Origin: Candidatus Melainabacteria bacterium
Lineage (GTDB): Bacteria; Cyanobacteriota; Vampirovibrionia; Vampirovibrionales; JAJTHC01
Reading direction: 5' to 3'
Assembly: GCA_026389055.1 (NCBI GenBank)
Contig: JAPLIO010000211.1
Location: 1 to 35,041 of the forward strand
DNA length: 35,041 nt
Position numbers and translations under genes: made by a program. How positions within the stretch are numbered: the first letter of the stretch is position 1; each line of letters begins with the position of its first letter. This document shows positions 8,408 through 16,127 of the stretch, in pieces. A model generated the notes under the pieces. The model was not told the DNA's origin and did not search any database. It saw nothing but the letters and a program-made list of their open reading frames with translations.

Positions 8408-8884
8408 ATGGTCAATTCTTTTAAAAAATTAGCTACTAACAGAGCGTTTACCTTAATGGAACTGGTTATGGTTATTGCTATTTTGGGCATTTTTGCCACT
8501 TTTGCGGTCGTTGCCTTTGGCGATGCTGACGAACAAAAAGATGTACGGGCGTTTAATTCCGTTCAAGCAACGTTGCAAAGTGTGGAAATACAAGGGGCGG
8601 AGAGAACTAATTCCAGACCACAAGAGTTAGCCGCTGCTACCATTATTGCGGCTATGCCCCCCCATGCTTTTATTGATTTAACCGTAACCAATGAAACCAA
8701 CATTTTAGCGATAGCCAACCGAGGTCTTTCTAGAACGGTAGAGTTTGCTACCAATGCCTGTGGAGATGTTTGTATGGTAAACATTACAGGGTTTGTTACC
8801 TATGGTTTACAACCCTTGCCTAAACAGGATTGTAACGAGCCTGGTGCTGGGGTAACCCCTTGTAATTACTTGGCAGGCTCTTAA
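8408..8884 (+). CDS. Type IV prepilin-like protein
   Basis: A 158-residue type IV pilin/pseudopilin precursor. A short basic leader (residues 1-13) is followed by the prepilin motif A13|FTLMELVMVIAILGIF, with Glu at position +5 of the mature chain and a hydrophobic alpha-1 helix to about residue 36. The leader ends in Ala rather than the usual Gly; prepilin peptidases tolerate this in some pseudopilins. Four cysteines in the C-terminal half (NACGDVC; QDC; TPC) could form the D-region disulfides typical of pilins. It is a secreted, inner-membrane-to-filament protein, either a pilus subunit or a minor pilin. A second prepilin gene follows 93 bases on, so the two probably work together. No assembly ATPase or secretin gene is in the window. 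Confidence 0.88.
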   Translation: MVNSFKKLATNRAFTLMELVMVIAILGIFATFAVVAFGDADEQKDVRAFNSVQATLQSVEIQGAERTNSRPQELAAATIIAAMPPHAFIDLTVTNETNILAIANRGLSRTVEFATNACGDVCMVNITGFVTYGLQPLPKQDCNEPGAGVTPCNYLAGS

Positions 8885-8977
8885 TTGAAGGAAGCTTTTT
8901 CAGGGGTTTCTTAAGGTTTTGGTTGCTTGAGCCGATAGCACTATCATGGTAAACCAAACCACTGGGGTGCTATTTGA

Positions 8978-9604
8978 ATGCTTCGTTTAAAAAAAACTGG
9001 GTTTAAAAAAGGCTTTACACTGATAGAGCTGGTTATTGCTATGGCAATGATGAGCGTTATTGGGCTTTCCTTAGCAAACTTAAATGGTACTTTACTTGAA
9101 CAACGAGAAAGTGCAAAAACGAAAACCTACATTCAAGGGGTGATGAATCGGTTTTTGATGCAACTAAAAATAGAAGCAGGCTATGCAGAAACCTATACCG
9201 TAACGAATACGGCTAGCGCGTCTGTTTTGACCCTTAATATACCCAAAATTGATAATAGACCCAGTAGCACCATTACTTATACTTACACTAATTTTACAAT
9301 GGTTCGGACGCAAAGCAACACGGCAGACCCTGACCCCCCGTTGGATTTTACGACCATTACCGTTTTGCCTAACTATATGGAGGCAACTATTCGATTTACT
9401 TGTGGTAGTAGCACACCTGCCGTTAATTGTTTTGAAAAAGTGATTGTACCCAACCGAGGCGAGGCAATTAAAGTGGCTAGGGTAACGGTTGAAACCTTAA
9501 CGCCTGAAAACAGGCAAACGCGTATTACCGAAGCTTTTGGAGAGCTGGGGGTAACGGCTACGGATGTGTTGATATATAAGCCTGCAGGGATGATTATTCT
9601 TTAA
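8978..9604 (+). CDS. Type IV prepilin-like protein (minor pilin/pseudopilin)
   Basis: A 208-residue prepilin with a canonical leader: MLRLKKTGFKKG12|FTLIELVIAMAMMSVIG, Gly at -1, Glu at +5. The hydrophobic helix runs to about residue 35 and a Gln/Glu/Lys-rich amphipathic helix follows. The globular part is rich in Thr and beta-forming residues, with one Cys pair (C152-C160 region, FTCGSSTPAVNCFEK). The length fits minor pilins of the PilW/GspJ type better than a major pilin, but the exact class is not determined. It is probably co-transcribed with the prepilin gene just upstream; a strong bidirectional terminator follows. Confidence 0.87.
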   Translation: MLRLKKTGFKKGFTLIELVIAMAMMSVIGLSLANLNGTLLEQRESAKTKTYIQGVMNRFLMQLKIEAGYAETYTVTNTASASVLTLNIPKIDNRPSSTITYTYTNFTMVRTQSNTADPDPPLDFTTITVLPNYMEATIRFTCGSSTPAVNCFEKVIVPNRGEAIKVARVTVETLTPENRQTRITEAFGELGVTATDVLIYKPAGMIIL

Positions 9605-9627
9605 ACGTTTAATTGGCGTTAGGAAGC

Positions 9628-9677
9628 ATACTAAAAAAGATGCTGAGACTTTAAAGTCTTAGCATCTTTTTTAGTAT
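9628..9677. terminator. Bidirectional intrinsic terminator
   Basis: A long inverted repeat ATACTAAAAAAGATGCT.../...AGCATCTTTTTTAGTAT with a small central loop. Each strand has A-tract, GC-poor stem and T-tract, so it can stop the prepilin transcript on the plus strand and the rpsU transcript on the minus strand, which converge here. Confidence 0.9.
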
Positions 9678-9699
9678 CAGTTTGCTCATCAAACGGGTA

Positions 9700-9885
9700 T
9701 TAGCGTTTACGCTTTCTTGCCGCTTGAGCTTTACGCTTACGTTTTAGCGAAGGAGGCTCGTAACGTTCACGACGTTTAATTTCGCTTAAGATACCCGCCT
9801 TTTGGATTTTTTTCTTGAAACGCTTTAACGCACTTTCAATACTTTCACCCACGTTGACTTCAACTTCAGCCATCATCATCATCAT
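9700..9885 (-). CDS. rpsU: 30S ribosomal protein bS21
   Basis: Small ribosomal subunit protein bS21, recognised by the core AEVEVNVGESIESALKRF and the very basic tail (PPSLKRKRKAQAARKRKR). The protein sits near the anti-Shine-Dalgarno end of 16S rRNA and assists initiation. The reading frame begins with five ATG codons in a row (9885-9871) before GCT (Ala), where other bS21 proteins simply begin Met-Ala or similar, giving up to four extra methionines (61 residues from the first ATG). The Shine-Dalgarno AAAGGAGGTG is one of the best in the window and ends about 11 bases before the first ATG, which favours the first ATG of the run. A GTG further upstream overlaps the Shine-Dalgarno and is not a start. 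It follows dnaN on the same strand, separated by a terminator. Confidence 0.95.
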   Translation of the reverse strand: MMMMMAEVEVNVGESIESALKRFKKKIQKAGILSEIKRRERYEPPSLKRKRKAQAARKRKR

Positions 9886-9926
9886 TTTTGGAAACACCTC
9901 CTTTCAAAAAATTTATGGAAAAAACT

Positions 9927-9968
9927 AAAAAGCACTGTTCCTTATTGATAAGGTATTCAGTGCTTTTT
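9927..9968 (-). terminator. Intrinsic terminator between dnaN and rpsU
   Basis: On the minus strand a stem AAAAAGCACTG/CAGTGCTTTTT flanks an inner stem CCTTAT/ATAAGG, ending in a T-run. It lies 46 bases past the dnaN stop and just upstream of the rpsU Shine-Dalgarno, so rpsU must have its own promoter within or after it, or be expressed by read-through. Confidence 0.85.
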
Positions 9969-10014
9969 AACTAAGCTAACTAAGCTTAACCCAAAAACAG
10001 GCGTTCCGCAAGCC

Positions 10015-11151
10015 CTATTTCACTTGAACGGGCATTACTAAACAAAGATAAGCGTCTGGGGTGTCGGCATCTTTAAATAGGGTAGGTGCCAACGCACCGT
10101 TGGTTTCCATCAGTAAGTCATCCCCATCCATCACTTTTAGGGCACCCAACACAAAGTGGAAGTTGAAGGCAATGGTTAAATCTTCTGTGGCATCATAGTG
10201 AATAGGCATCATATCTTTAGAATTACCCACATCAGGCGTATCAGCAGCTAGCACCAATTGCCCTTGTGAAAGCGTCATCCGCACGATAGACGTGCGTTCG
10301 TTTGCCATAACGGCGGTACGTTCTAAGGCAGCGGTTAGGGCGGCTCTGTTCATTTTGGCTTGCAGTTTGCATTCTCTGGGAATGAGCTGCTCATACCGAG
10401 GATACTGCCCATCTAACAATCTTGAAACGGCATTAAAGCGTGTGGTAGAAAGGAATACTTGCCCATTTTGAATGGCAACTAAGGCGGTATCGGTTTGTTC
10501 GCCCGCATTGGTTTGGGCTAATTTCATAAATTCTTGCAAGGTTCTTGCAGGAATAATGGCGGTTACGGTTTCAGCCAACGTCAACCCTTCAAGCGATTCC
10601 TTCCGCCGTGCTAACCGAGACCCATCGGTTGAAACTAAATCCAACCCATCAGAAGAAAGCTTGAAGAAAACGCCCCCTAAAATGTTGTTGGTATCCGTTT
10701 TTGATGCGGCAAATTCGGTTTGTTTAATACATTGCACTAAGGCGGGCAGGCTTAATTCTATAGCCGTTGAAGAATCAATCACGGGGATAGAAGGGAATTC
10801 TTCGGCAGGTAGAGTTCGCATATCAAACACGGAAGACCCGCAAGAAATATGGCATGATTGAACCACAGGGTCAATTTCAAATTGAACCATGGCTTTACTG
10901 GGTAATTTTGCCAAAATTTCAGACAGTTTCTTGGCAGATAAAGTAGCCCTACCAGGAATGCTGATTTCGGCATTCAAGCTGGTTTGCAGGGAAAAATCTA
11001 AATCCGTAGCGGAAAGTTTCAGTGGGGCGGTGCTAGATTCGCATTCAATTAAAATATTGGCTAAAATGGGCTGAATAACCCGTGTGGCAGTGGCACGTTG
11101 GACGGAATTAACGGCTAGGTAAAAGTCGTCTCGTTGAACAGTAAATTTCAT
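10015..11151 (-). CDS. dnaN: DNA polymerase III beta sliding clamp
   Basis: A 378-residue beta clamp, the homodimeric ring that tethers DNA polymerase III to DNA. Recognisable features are the N-terminal KFTVQRDDFYLAVNSVQRA, the LPAEEFPSIP segment of domain 1, the second-domain FAASKTDTNNILGGV and TDGSRLARR block, and the C-terminal VMPVQVK, which ends like other clamps (MPMRL/V). The length matches the family. The start ATG at 11151 has GAGG about 13 bases upstream. dnaN is here next to rpsU rather than beside dnaA. A good promoter lies in front of it. Confidence 0.96.
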   Translation of the reverse strand: MKFTVQRDDFYLAVNSVQRATATRVIQPILANILIECESSTAPLKLSATDLDFSLQTSLNAEISIPGRATLSAKKLSEILAKLPSKAMVQFEIDPVVQSCHISCGSSVFDMRTLPAEEFPSIPVIDSSTAIELSLPALVQCIKQTEFAASKTDTNNILGGVFFKLSSDGLDLVSTDGSRLARRKESLEGLTLAETVTAIIPARTLQEFMKLAQTNAGEQTDTALVAIQNGQVFLSTTRFNAVSRLLDGQYPRYEQLIPRECKLQAKMNRAALTAALERTAVMANERTSIVRMTLSQGQLVLAADTPDVGNSKDMMPIHYDATEDLTIAFNFHFVLGALKVMDGDDLLMETNGALAPTLFKDADTPDAYLCLVMPVQVK

Positions 11152-11235
11152 AGACTAACAGAAGCCTCATGGTTTGGGATTGGATTCTACGATGAATCGC
11201 AAATTCGTGAACAAGTAGTTTAATAACGTAAAAAT

Positions 11236-11264
11236 AGCATACCGCAACTTTGCTACTTCATCAA
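11236..11264 (-). promoter_or_regulatory. Sigma-70-type promoter for dnaN
   Basis: On the minus strand TTGATG (-35, 11264-11259), 17-base spacer, TATGCT (-10, 11241-11236), 84 bases before the dnaN start. Both hexamers are near consensus with ideal spacing. Confidence 0.65.
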
Positions 11265-11294
11265 GCGTTTCTTTTTTGGTAAACTTTCTTGTAT

Positions 11295-13280
11295 ATGATG
11301 AATTTTAATGATATTCCACCTGATCAATCTGCTGCACCCCCTGCTGTTTTTGTGCCTCCCCTGCCGTTTCTGCAAGATTTACCTGTAGATTTGCCGATGA
11401 AGCTGGAAGTAACGCAAAAACGGCAACGCTTTTTAACCCAAATGGGGTTGTTGGCGTTAGTAGTTGTGTTCTTGTTTATGCTTTCTGTTAATATTGGGTT
11501 TTTAATGGCGAAAACAGTCGCTCAGCTGCCCAATGTTTCCCAATTGCACCATTGGAAGCCGACTGAAACTACTCGTATTTACGACCGTAACGGCACACTA
11601 ATTGCCAATATCAGTGGCGATGAAGACCGTATTGTCATGCCTATTTCAAGAATTTCACCTTACTTGCCACGGGCTATTATGGCGATTGAAGATAACCGCT
11701 TTTATCATCATGGCGGGGTAGATTTTAAGGGGACGCTTCGAGCCATTGCTTCTAACGTGAAGGGGGGCGATGTGCAGGGGGGGTCTACACTAACACAACA
11801 GTTGGTAAAAAACTTATATTTAACGCCTGAACGAAGCTTGGGAAGAAAACTAGCCGAAGCCTTATTGGCGTTACGCATTGAAAAAGTGTACGATAAAACT
11901 CGGATTTTGGAGCTGTACCTGAATATTGTTTATTGGGGCAACCACGCTTACGGGGCTGAAAAAGCAGCGAGAGTTTACTTCAATAAATCTTGTGCGGATT
12001 TAACCATTGCGGAAGCCACTTTGTTGGCGGGTTTATTGAAAGCCCCTGAAGGTCTTTCGCCTTATGTGTACCCTGAAGCGGCAATTAATAGGCAAAAAAC
12101 GGTGCTGGCGGCTATGAAAGCCCACGGCTTTATTACCGAAGCTCAATATCAGCAGGCGTACAATGAAAAACTGGTGTTTAACAGTGCCAAATCGGTTTAT
12201 CAGTATCCGTTTTTTGTGGATTATGTTCGGCAAGAATTGGCGAGTTATTTGGGTGAAGAATTGGTGCATCGGGGTGGGTTGCAGGTTATGACGAGCCTTG
12301 ACCCTCTTATTCAGCAAGCCGCTGAAAAGGCGGTTAAAACGGGCGTTGCTCAAACGCCTGCTGGCTCTCGGGTAGATGAAGCGGCGTTGCTTTCTTTGGA
12401 TGTGAAGGAAAATACCATTGCTGCCATGGTGGGCGGGTCTAACTATTCAAAAAGTCAATTCAACATTGCCACCATGGCTCAACGAGCACCGGGGTCTACG
12501 TTTAAGCCGTTTGTTTATTTAACAGGCTTTCGGTTGGGGCTGTTAACGCCAGATTCCATCATTTCAGACCGTCCGTTGGTGTATGGGTCTGGGTCTTCTG
12601 CTTGGCGACCTAAAAACTATGATGGCGTCTTTCTTGGCCCAATGAAAATTCGCAATGCCTTGGCGAAAAGTAGAAACACCACAACCATTCAGGTTGGGCA
12701 ACGGGTTGGCGTAAAAGCCGTATTGGAAACGGCAAAATTGGCGGGTATTACCTCTACTATTGAAGAAAATTTCAGTAGTTTATTAGGCTCTTCAGGCATG
12801 TCTCCGTTGGAATTGGCAACAGCGTATGCAACGTTTGCCAGAGGAGGCATCTACAAAAAACCCACGGTCATTTTGCGTTTGCAGAATAACCAAGGACAAG
12901 ATTTACCGTTGCCAGATGCGAAAGCACGCAAGGCGTTTGAACCTTGGGCGGCTGCCATGATAAATTCTGCGTTGCAGACGGTGGTTCGGGAAGGGACGGG
13001 GAAACCTGCACGGTTGGTTAGCCGATGGGTGGCGGGTAAAACGGGTACGACGGATAGGAGTCGAGATATTTGGTTTGCGGGATATACCCCTGATATGGTC
13101 GGTATCGTGTGGATGGGGCATTCTCGGAACTTGCCCTTGCGTGGGGTATTTAGTACCAATTGTGTGAAGGTTTGGGCGGATTATGCTAGGGCTTATTATG
13201 CGTTGCATCCTGTTGAACCTAAACCTTTTGATGCCTACGATGGCATGCCTCCGCTACCCGACCCACCAAAGGCTATTTAG
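11295..13280 (+). CDS. Penicillin-binding protein 1A, bifunctional transglycosylase/transpeptidase
   Basis: A 661-residue class A PBP that polymerises lipid II and cross-links peptidoglycan at the outer face of the membrane. The order is: Pro-rich cytoplasmic tail (1-40), one TM helix (about 50-73), GT51 glycosyltransferase domain with catalytic E132 in EDNRFYHHGG plus GGSTLTQQ and the RKLAEALLALRIEK motif, then the transpeptidase domain with S-x-x-K in GSTFKPF, SRN in AKSRNTTT and KTGT in VAGKTGTTD. It ends soon after the transpeptidase domain. The start is placed at the first of two tandem ATGs (11295, 11298); a TTG two codons upstream is less likely. Only a weak ribosome site is visible. 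The next gene begins six bases after the stop, but looks foreign. Confidence 0.95.
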   Translation: MMNFNDIPPDQSAAPPAVFVPPLPFLQDLPVDLPMKLEVTQKRQRFLTQMGLLALVVVFLFMLSVNIGFLMAKTVAQLPNVSQLHHWKPTETTRIYDRNGTLIANISGDEDRIVMPISRISPYLPRAIMAIEDNRFYHHGGVDFKGTLRAIASNVKGGDVQGGSTLTQQLVKNLYLTPERSLGRKLAEALLALRIEKVYDKTRILELYLNIVYWGNHAYGAEKAARVYFNKSCADLTIAEATLLAGLLKAPEGLSPYVYPEAAINRQKTVLAAMKAHGFITEAQYQQAYNEKLVFNSAKSVYQYPFFVDYVRQELASYLGEELVHRGGLQVMTSLDPLIQQAAEKAVKTGVAQTPAGSRVDEAALLSLDVKENTIAAMVGGSNYSKSQFNIATMAQRAPGSTFKPFVYLTGFRLGLLTPDSIISDRPLVYGSGSSAWRPKNYDGVFLGPMKIRNALAKSRNTTTIQVGQRVGVKAVLETAKLAGITSTIEENFSSLLGSSGMSPLELATAYATFARGGIYKKPTVILRLQNNQGQDLPLPDAKARKAFEPWAAAMINSALQTVVREGTGKPARLVSRWVAGKTGTTDRSRDIWFAGYTPDMVGIVWMGHSRNLPLRGVFSTNCVKVWADYARAYYALHPVEPKPFDAYDGMPPLPDPPKAI

Positions 13281-13285
13281 GGGGG

Positions 13286-14029
13286 GTGATACTGTTGGAT
13301 TCTGACATTTCTTCTTTTGGTGATTATTTGATTTTCGTAGATGAATCAGGAGATCATAACTTAGGAGCATCTATCGACAAAGATTTTCCCGTGTTTGTGT
13401 TGATGTTTTTGGTGGTTAATAAGCATGAGTATACAGATAAAATTGTCCCTGCTTTTCAAAAGCTTAAATTGAAGTATTGGGGTCATGATCAAGTCATTTT
13501 TCATGAGCGTGAAATAAGAAAGAAGACTGGTTATTTCAAACTGTTCGATCAGTACCCTAGCGTAAAGCACTCTTTTTATGATGATTTGAATGAGGTAATG
13601 GGTACGTTGAATTACCATCTTTTTCCTGTTTTGATTGACAAAAAGAAACATCAGCAAAAGTACACTGCCCCTGAACATCCTTATCATTTGGCTTTGGAAT
13701 TTGGGATGGAACGTGTTCATCGTTTCCTAAAGAGCAAACAACAAGTGGGCAATAAAATTTCTGTTGTTTTTGAAAGTAGAGGATTGAAAGAAGATAAAGA
13801 GCTGGCAGTGGCTTTTACAGAAAGATGCTCCTCCTGCGTTGGTTATGTAAACCTTTATAAAATTAACTATCAACTTGTATTCGCATCTAAGTTGAGCAAT
13901 TCTACAGGGCTACAGATGGCGGATTTAACCGCCAGACCTTACGGCTTAAACTACCTTAAACCAGAACAGACGAACCAAGCTGTTGATATTTTCAAGTCTA
14001 AAATCGTTGTTTCTAAACAGTTTCCCTAG
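13286..14029 (+). CDS. DUF3800 family protein
   Basis: A 247-residue DUF3800 protein, a family of unknown function often met near mobile or defence genes and thought to have an RNase H-like fold. Family marks visible are YLIFVDESGD (acidic pair D19/E20 and D23), an FHEREIR block, VFESRGLKEDKEL, and the terminal TGLQMADLTARPYG. The acidic residues are consistent with a metal-dependent nuclease, which is an inference. The start is uncertain: GTG at 13286 lies inside a run of G that would otherwise be a Shine-Dalgarno for TTG at 13295. Base composition is clearly AT-richer than PBP1A and the ribosomal genes around it, and the gene sits exactly where the ribosomal operon is interrupted, so it was probably acquired. 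A small hairpin follows. Confidence 0.85.
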   Translation: MILLDSDISSFGDYLIFVDESGDHNLGASIDKDFPVFVLMFLVVNKHEYTDKIVPAFQKLKLKYWGHDQVIFHEREIRKKTGYFKLFDQYPSVKHSFYDDLNEVMGTLNYHLFPVLIDKKKHQQKYTAPEHPYHLALEFGMERVHRFLKSKQQVGNKISVVFESRGLKEDKELAVAFTERCSSCVGYVNLYKINYQLVFASKLSNSTGLQMADLTARPYGLNYLKPEQTNQAVDIFKSKIVVSKQFP

Positions 14030-14039
14030 AAAAACCTAA

Positions 14040-14067
14040 AGGATCAGCAACAAAAGCAACTGATCCT
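14040..14067 (+). terminator. Putative terminator after the DUF3800 gene
   Basis: Stem AGGATCAG/CTGATCCT with a 12-base loop, 11 bases past the stop codon. No clear T-run follows, so efficiency is uncertain. Confidence 0.45.
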
Positions 14068-14148
14068 CTATGTCGACCGAGATAACCTCAATCCTTATCT
14101 ACCATTATCGGTTATAACCAATCATTTGACAAGCATTTACACAAAAAA

Positions 14149-14375
14149 TTTACATTGCTTGAAGGGTTTTTCCCTGTCGCAAGTACCTCTTACTGCACGG
14201 AGCTAGAATAGGGCGTTTCACTGCCACAGGGCAACAACGAACGCAAAAAGCAAGCCTTGAATACGAATCTGTATACGCAATGTCTCTCTCCGCTAAGGTT
14301 TTTTGATTAACAAACAAAGGGTTGCTTCAAAGTAACAATCGTAAAGCGAACCCTTGCACCACAAAAACCCTTGTG
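14149..14375. other. Structured intergenic region, candidate small RNA or leader
   Basis: The 14030-14620 gap has no open frame worth calling. It contains nested complementary segments: ACATTGC (14152-14158) with GCAATGT (14277-14283); CCCTGT (14172-14177) with ACAGGG (14226-14231); GCAAGTA/TACTGC (14179-14196); AAGGGTT (14317-14323) with AACCCTT (14349-14355); CACAA/TTGTG (14359-14374). On the minus strand the outer stem is followed by AAATTTTTT, so a transcript of roughly 150-190 bases from that strand would have a 6S-like rod shape. I cannot match it to 6S, SRP, tmRNA or RNase P core motifs. It could equally be part of a long rpsE leader. Confidence 0.3.
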
Positions 14376-14620
14376 ATATTGTGTAGAAACAAGTATTGCA
14401 AAATAGTGCCGTAATCACTCTTTTTGTTGTAAAGAATACCTGTTTAACTTGATTTGCTGTAAAAAGTGTCTACCCAACTAACATTTTAACAGCCCTTAAT
14501 TAACCCGAAGGCTCAAGTTTAACCGTATTCTATCCCCTATTTTTATTGGCTTGGTGGTTCTTTCGCCTTGCCTCATAAATACAAATTAAGCATTTTCTTA
14601 AAGAAACGGAGTACACCCTA

Positions 14621-15175
14621 ATGGCGTATGCAAACCCATCTAAACCAGCTGGTCAAGCAGCAGCAGACGATCAAAATAAAGAAGAATGGCAAGAACGCGT
14701 CATTCAAATTCGCCGTGTAACCAAAGTTGTTAAGGGCGGTAAGAAAATGAGCTTCCGTGCGGTTGTCATTGTTGGCAACGGTAACGGTCAAGTTGGCATG
14801 GGCGTTGGAAAATCAGGCGAAGTGATTGGTGCCATTCAAAAAGGTGTAACCCAAGCTAAACGCAACTTGCTAACGGTTTCTCGGTTTGGTACAACCATTC
14901 CACACCCTGTACAAGGTGATGGTGGTGCTAGCAGAGTCTTTATTCGTCCTGCTTCAGAAGGTACGGGTGTTATTGCGGGTGGTGCTGCTCGCGCAGTGCT
15001 TGAACTAGCAGGTGTTCATAACGTATTATCCAAGTCAATTGGGTCTAGTTCTCCGTTAAACGTAGCCAGAGCAACCCTTCAAGGCTTGAAAAAACTACGC
15101 ACCTTCCAAGAAATTGCTGACGCTCGTGGTATTTCAATGAGCCAGTTGTTGCACTTGCAGGCAACAACCAGCTAG
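14621..15175 (+). CDS. rpsE: 30S ribosomal protein uS5
   Basis: uS5, involved in decoding accuracy in the small subunit. Recognised by ERVIQIRRVTKVVKGGKKMSFRA, the VVGNGNGQVGMGVGKSGEV loop and the C-terminal SIGSSSPLNVARATLQGLKKL. At 184 residues it is a little longer than average because of an Ala/Gln-rich N-terminal extension of about 20 residues. AACGGAG sits nine bases before the ATG. It is the first gene of this ribosomal cluster: rplF and rplR, normally just upstream, are absent and replaced by a 590-base gap and the DUF3800 gene. Confidence 0.97.
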   Translation: MAYANPSKPAGQAAADDQNKEEWQERVIQIRRVTKVVKGGKKMSFRAVVIVGNGNGQVGMGVGKSGEVIGAIQKGVTQAKRNLLTVSRFGTTIPHPVQGDGGASRVFIRPASEGTGVIAGGAARAVLELAGVHNVLSKSIGSSSPLNVARATLQGLKKLRTFQEIADARGISMSQLLHLQATTS

Positions 15176-15250
15176 TTTCACATTGGTAAAACCTTATTTC
15201 GTTTGTGTTAAATAACGCAACATTCAACTAAAATTTGGAGACTTTAAATT

Positions 15251-15442
15251 ATGGCAACAGAAGCCAAAAAACTAAAAGTAACCCTAACAAGAAGTGTTTT
15301 GGGTCGTCCTGAGAATCAACGTAAAGTGGTTAAAGCCTTAGGTTTGCGTAAAACAAACCATACGGTTGAACATGTGGATACGCCTATTATTCGGGGTATG
15401 TTAAATGCAGTAAGGCATTTGCTAACCGTTGAAGAAGCTTAA
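15251..15442 (+). CDS. rpmD: 50S ribosomal protein uL30
   Basis: uL30, 63 residues, with the typical KLKVTLTRSVLGRPENQRKV start, LGLRKTNHTVEHVDTP core and IRGMLNAVRHLLTVEE end. The TTTGGAG site stands nine bases before the ATG. It lies in its conserved place between rpsE and rplO. Some bacteria and most Cyanobacteria lack or lose rpmD, so its presence has some taxonomic value. Confidence 0.96.
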   Translation: MATEAKKLKVTLTRSVLGRPENQRKVVKALGLRKTNHTVEHVDTPIIRGMLNAVRHLLTVEEA

Positions 15443-15462
15443 GTAACTCAAAAAAGAGGTTC

Positions 15463-15966
15463 ATGAAAATGTCTACTGAATTAAACGTATTAACACTAAC
15501 GGATATTCGTCCTGCCAAGGGTGCCGTTAAGAAAAAGAACAGGGTCGGGCGTGGTATGGCGTCAGGGTCTGGTAAAACCGCTAACCGTGGTAACAACGGT
15601 GAAGGTCAACGGGCTGGTCGTTCTTCCAAGCGTGGGTTTGAAGGGGGTCAAATGCCTTTATACCGTCGTATTCCAAAATTCCGTACATTCCCTCAGCCAA
15701 ATCAACGTATTTGGTTGGAATTGAATGTGGGCGATATTGAAAAATATTTGGTTAAAGGTCAAAAAGCCTTAACTTATCGTGATTTAAAAGCAGCGGGCGT
15801 TTGGCCTTCTGATTGCGATGGTGTTCGGTTGCTAGGCAACGGCGAAATTGCTAAAGGCGTTACGGTTCAAGCTCATTATGCCACCCCTAGTGCCACCGAA
15901 AAATTAACTGCTGCTGGCGGTAAATTAGACTTAGTTACTGGTGCTGTTTCACCATTACTGGCCTAG
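15463..15966 (+). CDS. rplO: 50S ribosomal protein uL15
   Basis: uL15, 167 residues, a core large-subunit assembly protein. The Gly/Arg/Lys-rich N-terminal arm (KKKNRVGRGMASGSGKTANRG) and the GFEGGQMPLYRRIPK motif are diagnostic; the C-terminal half holds the YRDLKAAGVW and VRLLGNGE segments. AAAGAGG lies upstream of ATG at 15463; a second ATG two codons later (15469) is equally usable. A 10-bp hairpin separates it from secY. Confidence 0.96.
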   Translation: MKMSTELNVLTLTDIRPAKGAVKKKNRVGRGMASGSGKTANRGNNGEGQRAGRSSKRGFEGGQMPLYRRIPKFRTFPQPNQRIWLELNVGDIEKYLVKGQKALTYRDLKAAGVWPSDCDGVRLLGNGEIAKGVTVQAHYATPSATEKLTAAGGKLDLVTGAVSPLLA

Positions 15967-15995
15967 TTTTCTCAAATTCTATTTAGATTCTTAAG

Positions 15996-16030
15996 CGTAG
16001 TAAAGTGTTAATTGTTATCGCTTTACTACG
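15996..16030 (+). other. Hairpin between rplO and secY
   Basis: Perfect 10-bp stem CGTAGTAAAG/CTTTACTACG with a 15-base loop, 29 bases past rplO. There is no T-run after it, so it may be an attenuator or mRNA-processing site that separates ribosomal protein and secY expression rather than a full terminator. Confidence 0.45.
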
Positions 16031-16127
16031 TTGAGTCTATTTCCTTATGAAGCCACTTGCTATAGAATGACAGAAGCGATAGTCTTTCCGCTTAACCGTT
16101 GTTTCGTTTTATTTAAAGGGGTTTGCT

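Noticed and set aside
14149..14310. 6S RNA, tmRNA, RNase P or SRP RNA
   Set aside because: Size and rod shape recall 6S, but none of the diagnostic conserved motifs that I know are present, so no family name is given.
14621..14680. Alternative rpsE start further downstream
   Set aside because: The ATG at 14621 has the ribosome site, and N-terminal extensions before the conserved core are common in uS5.
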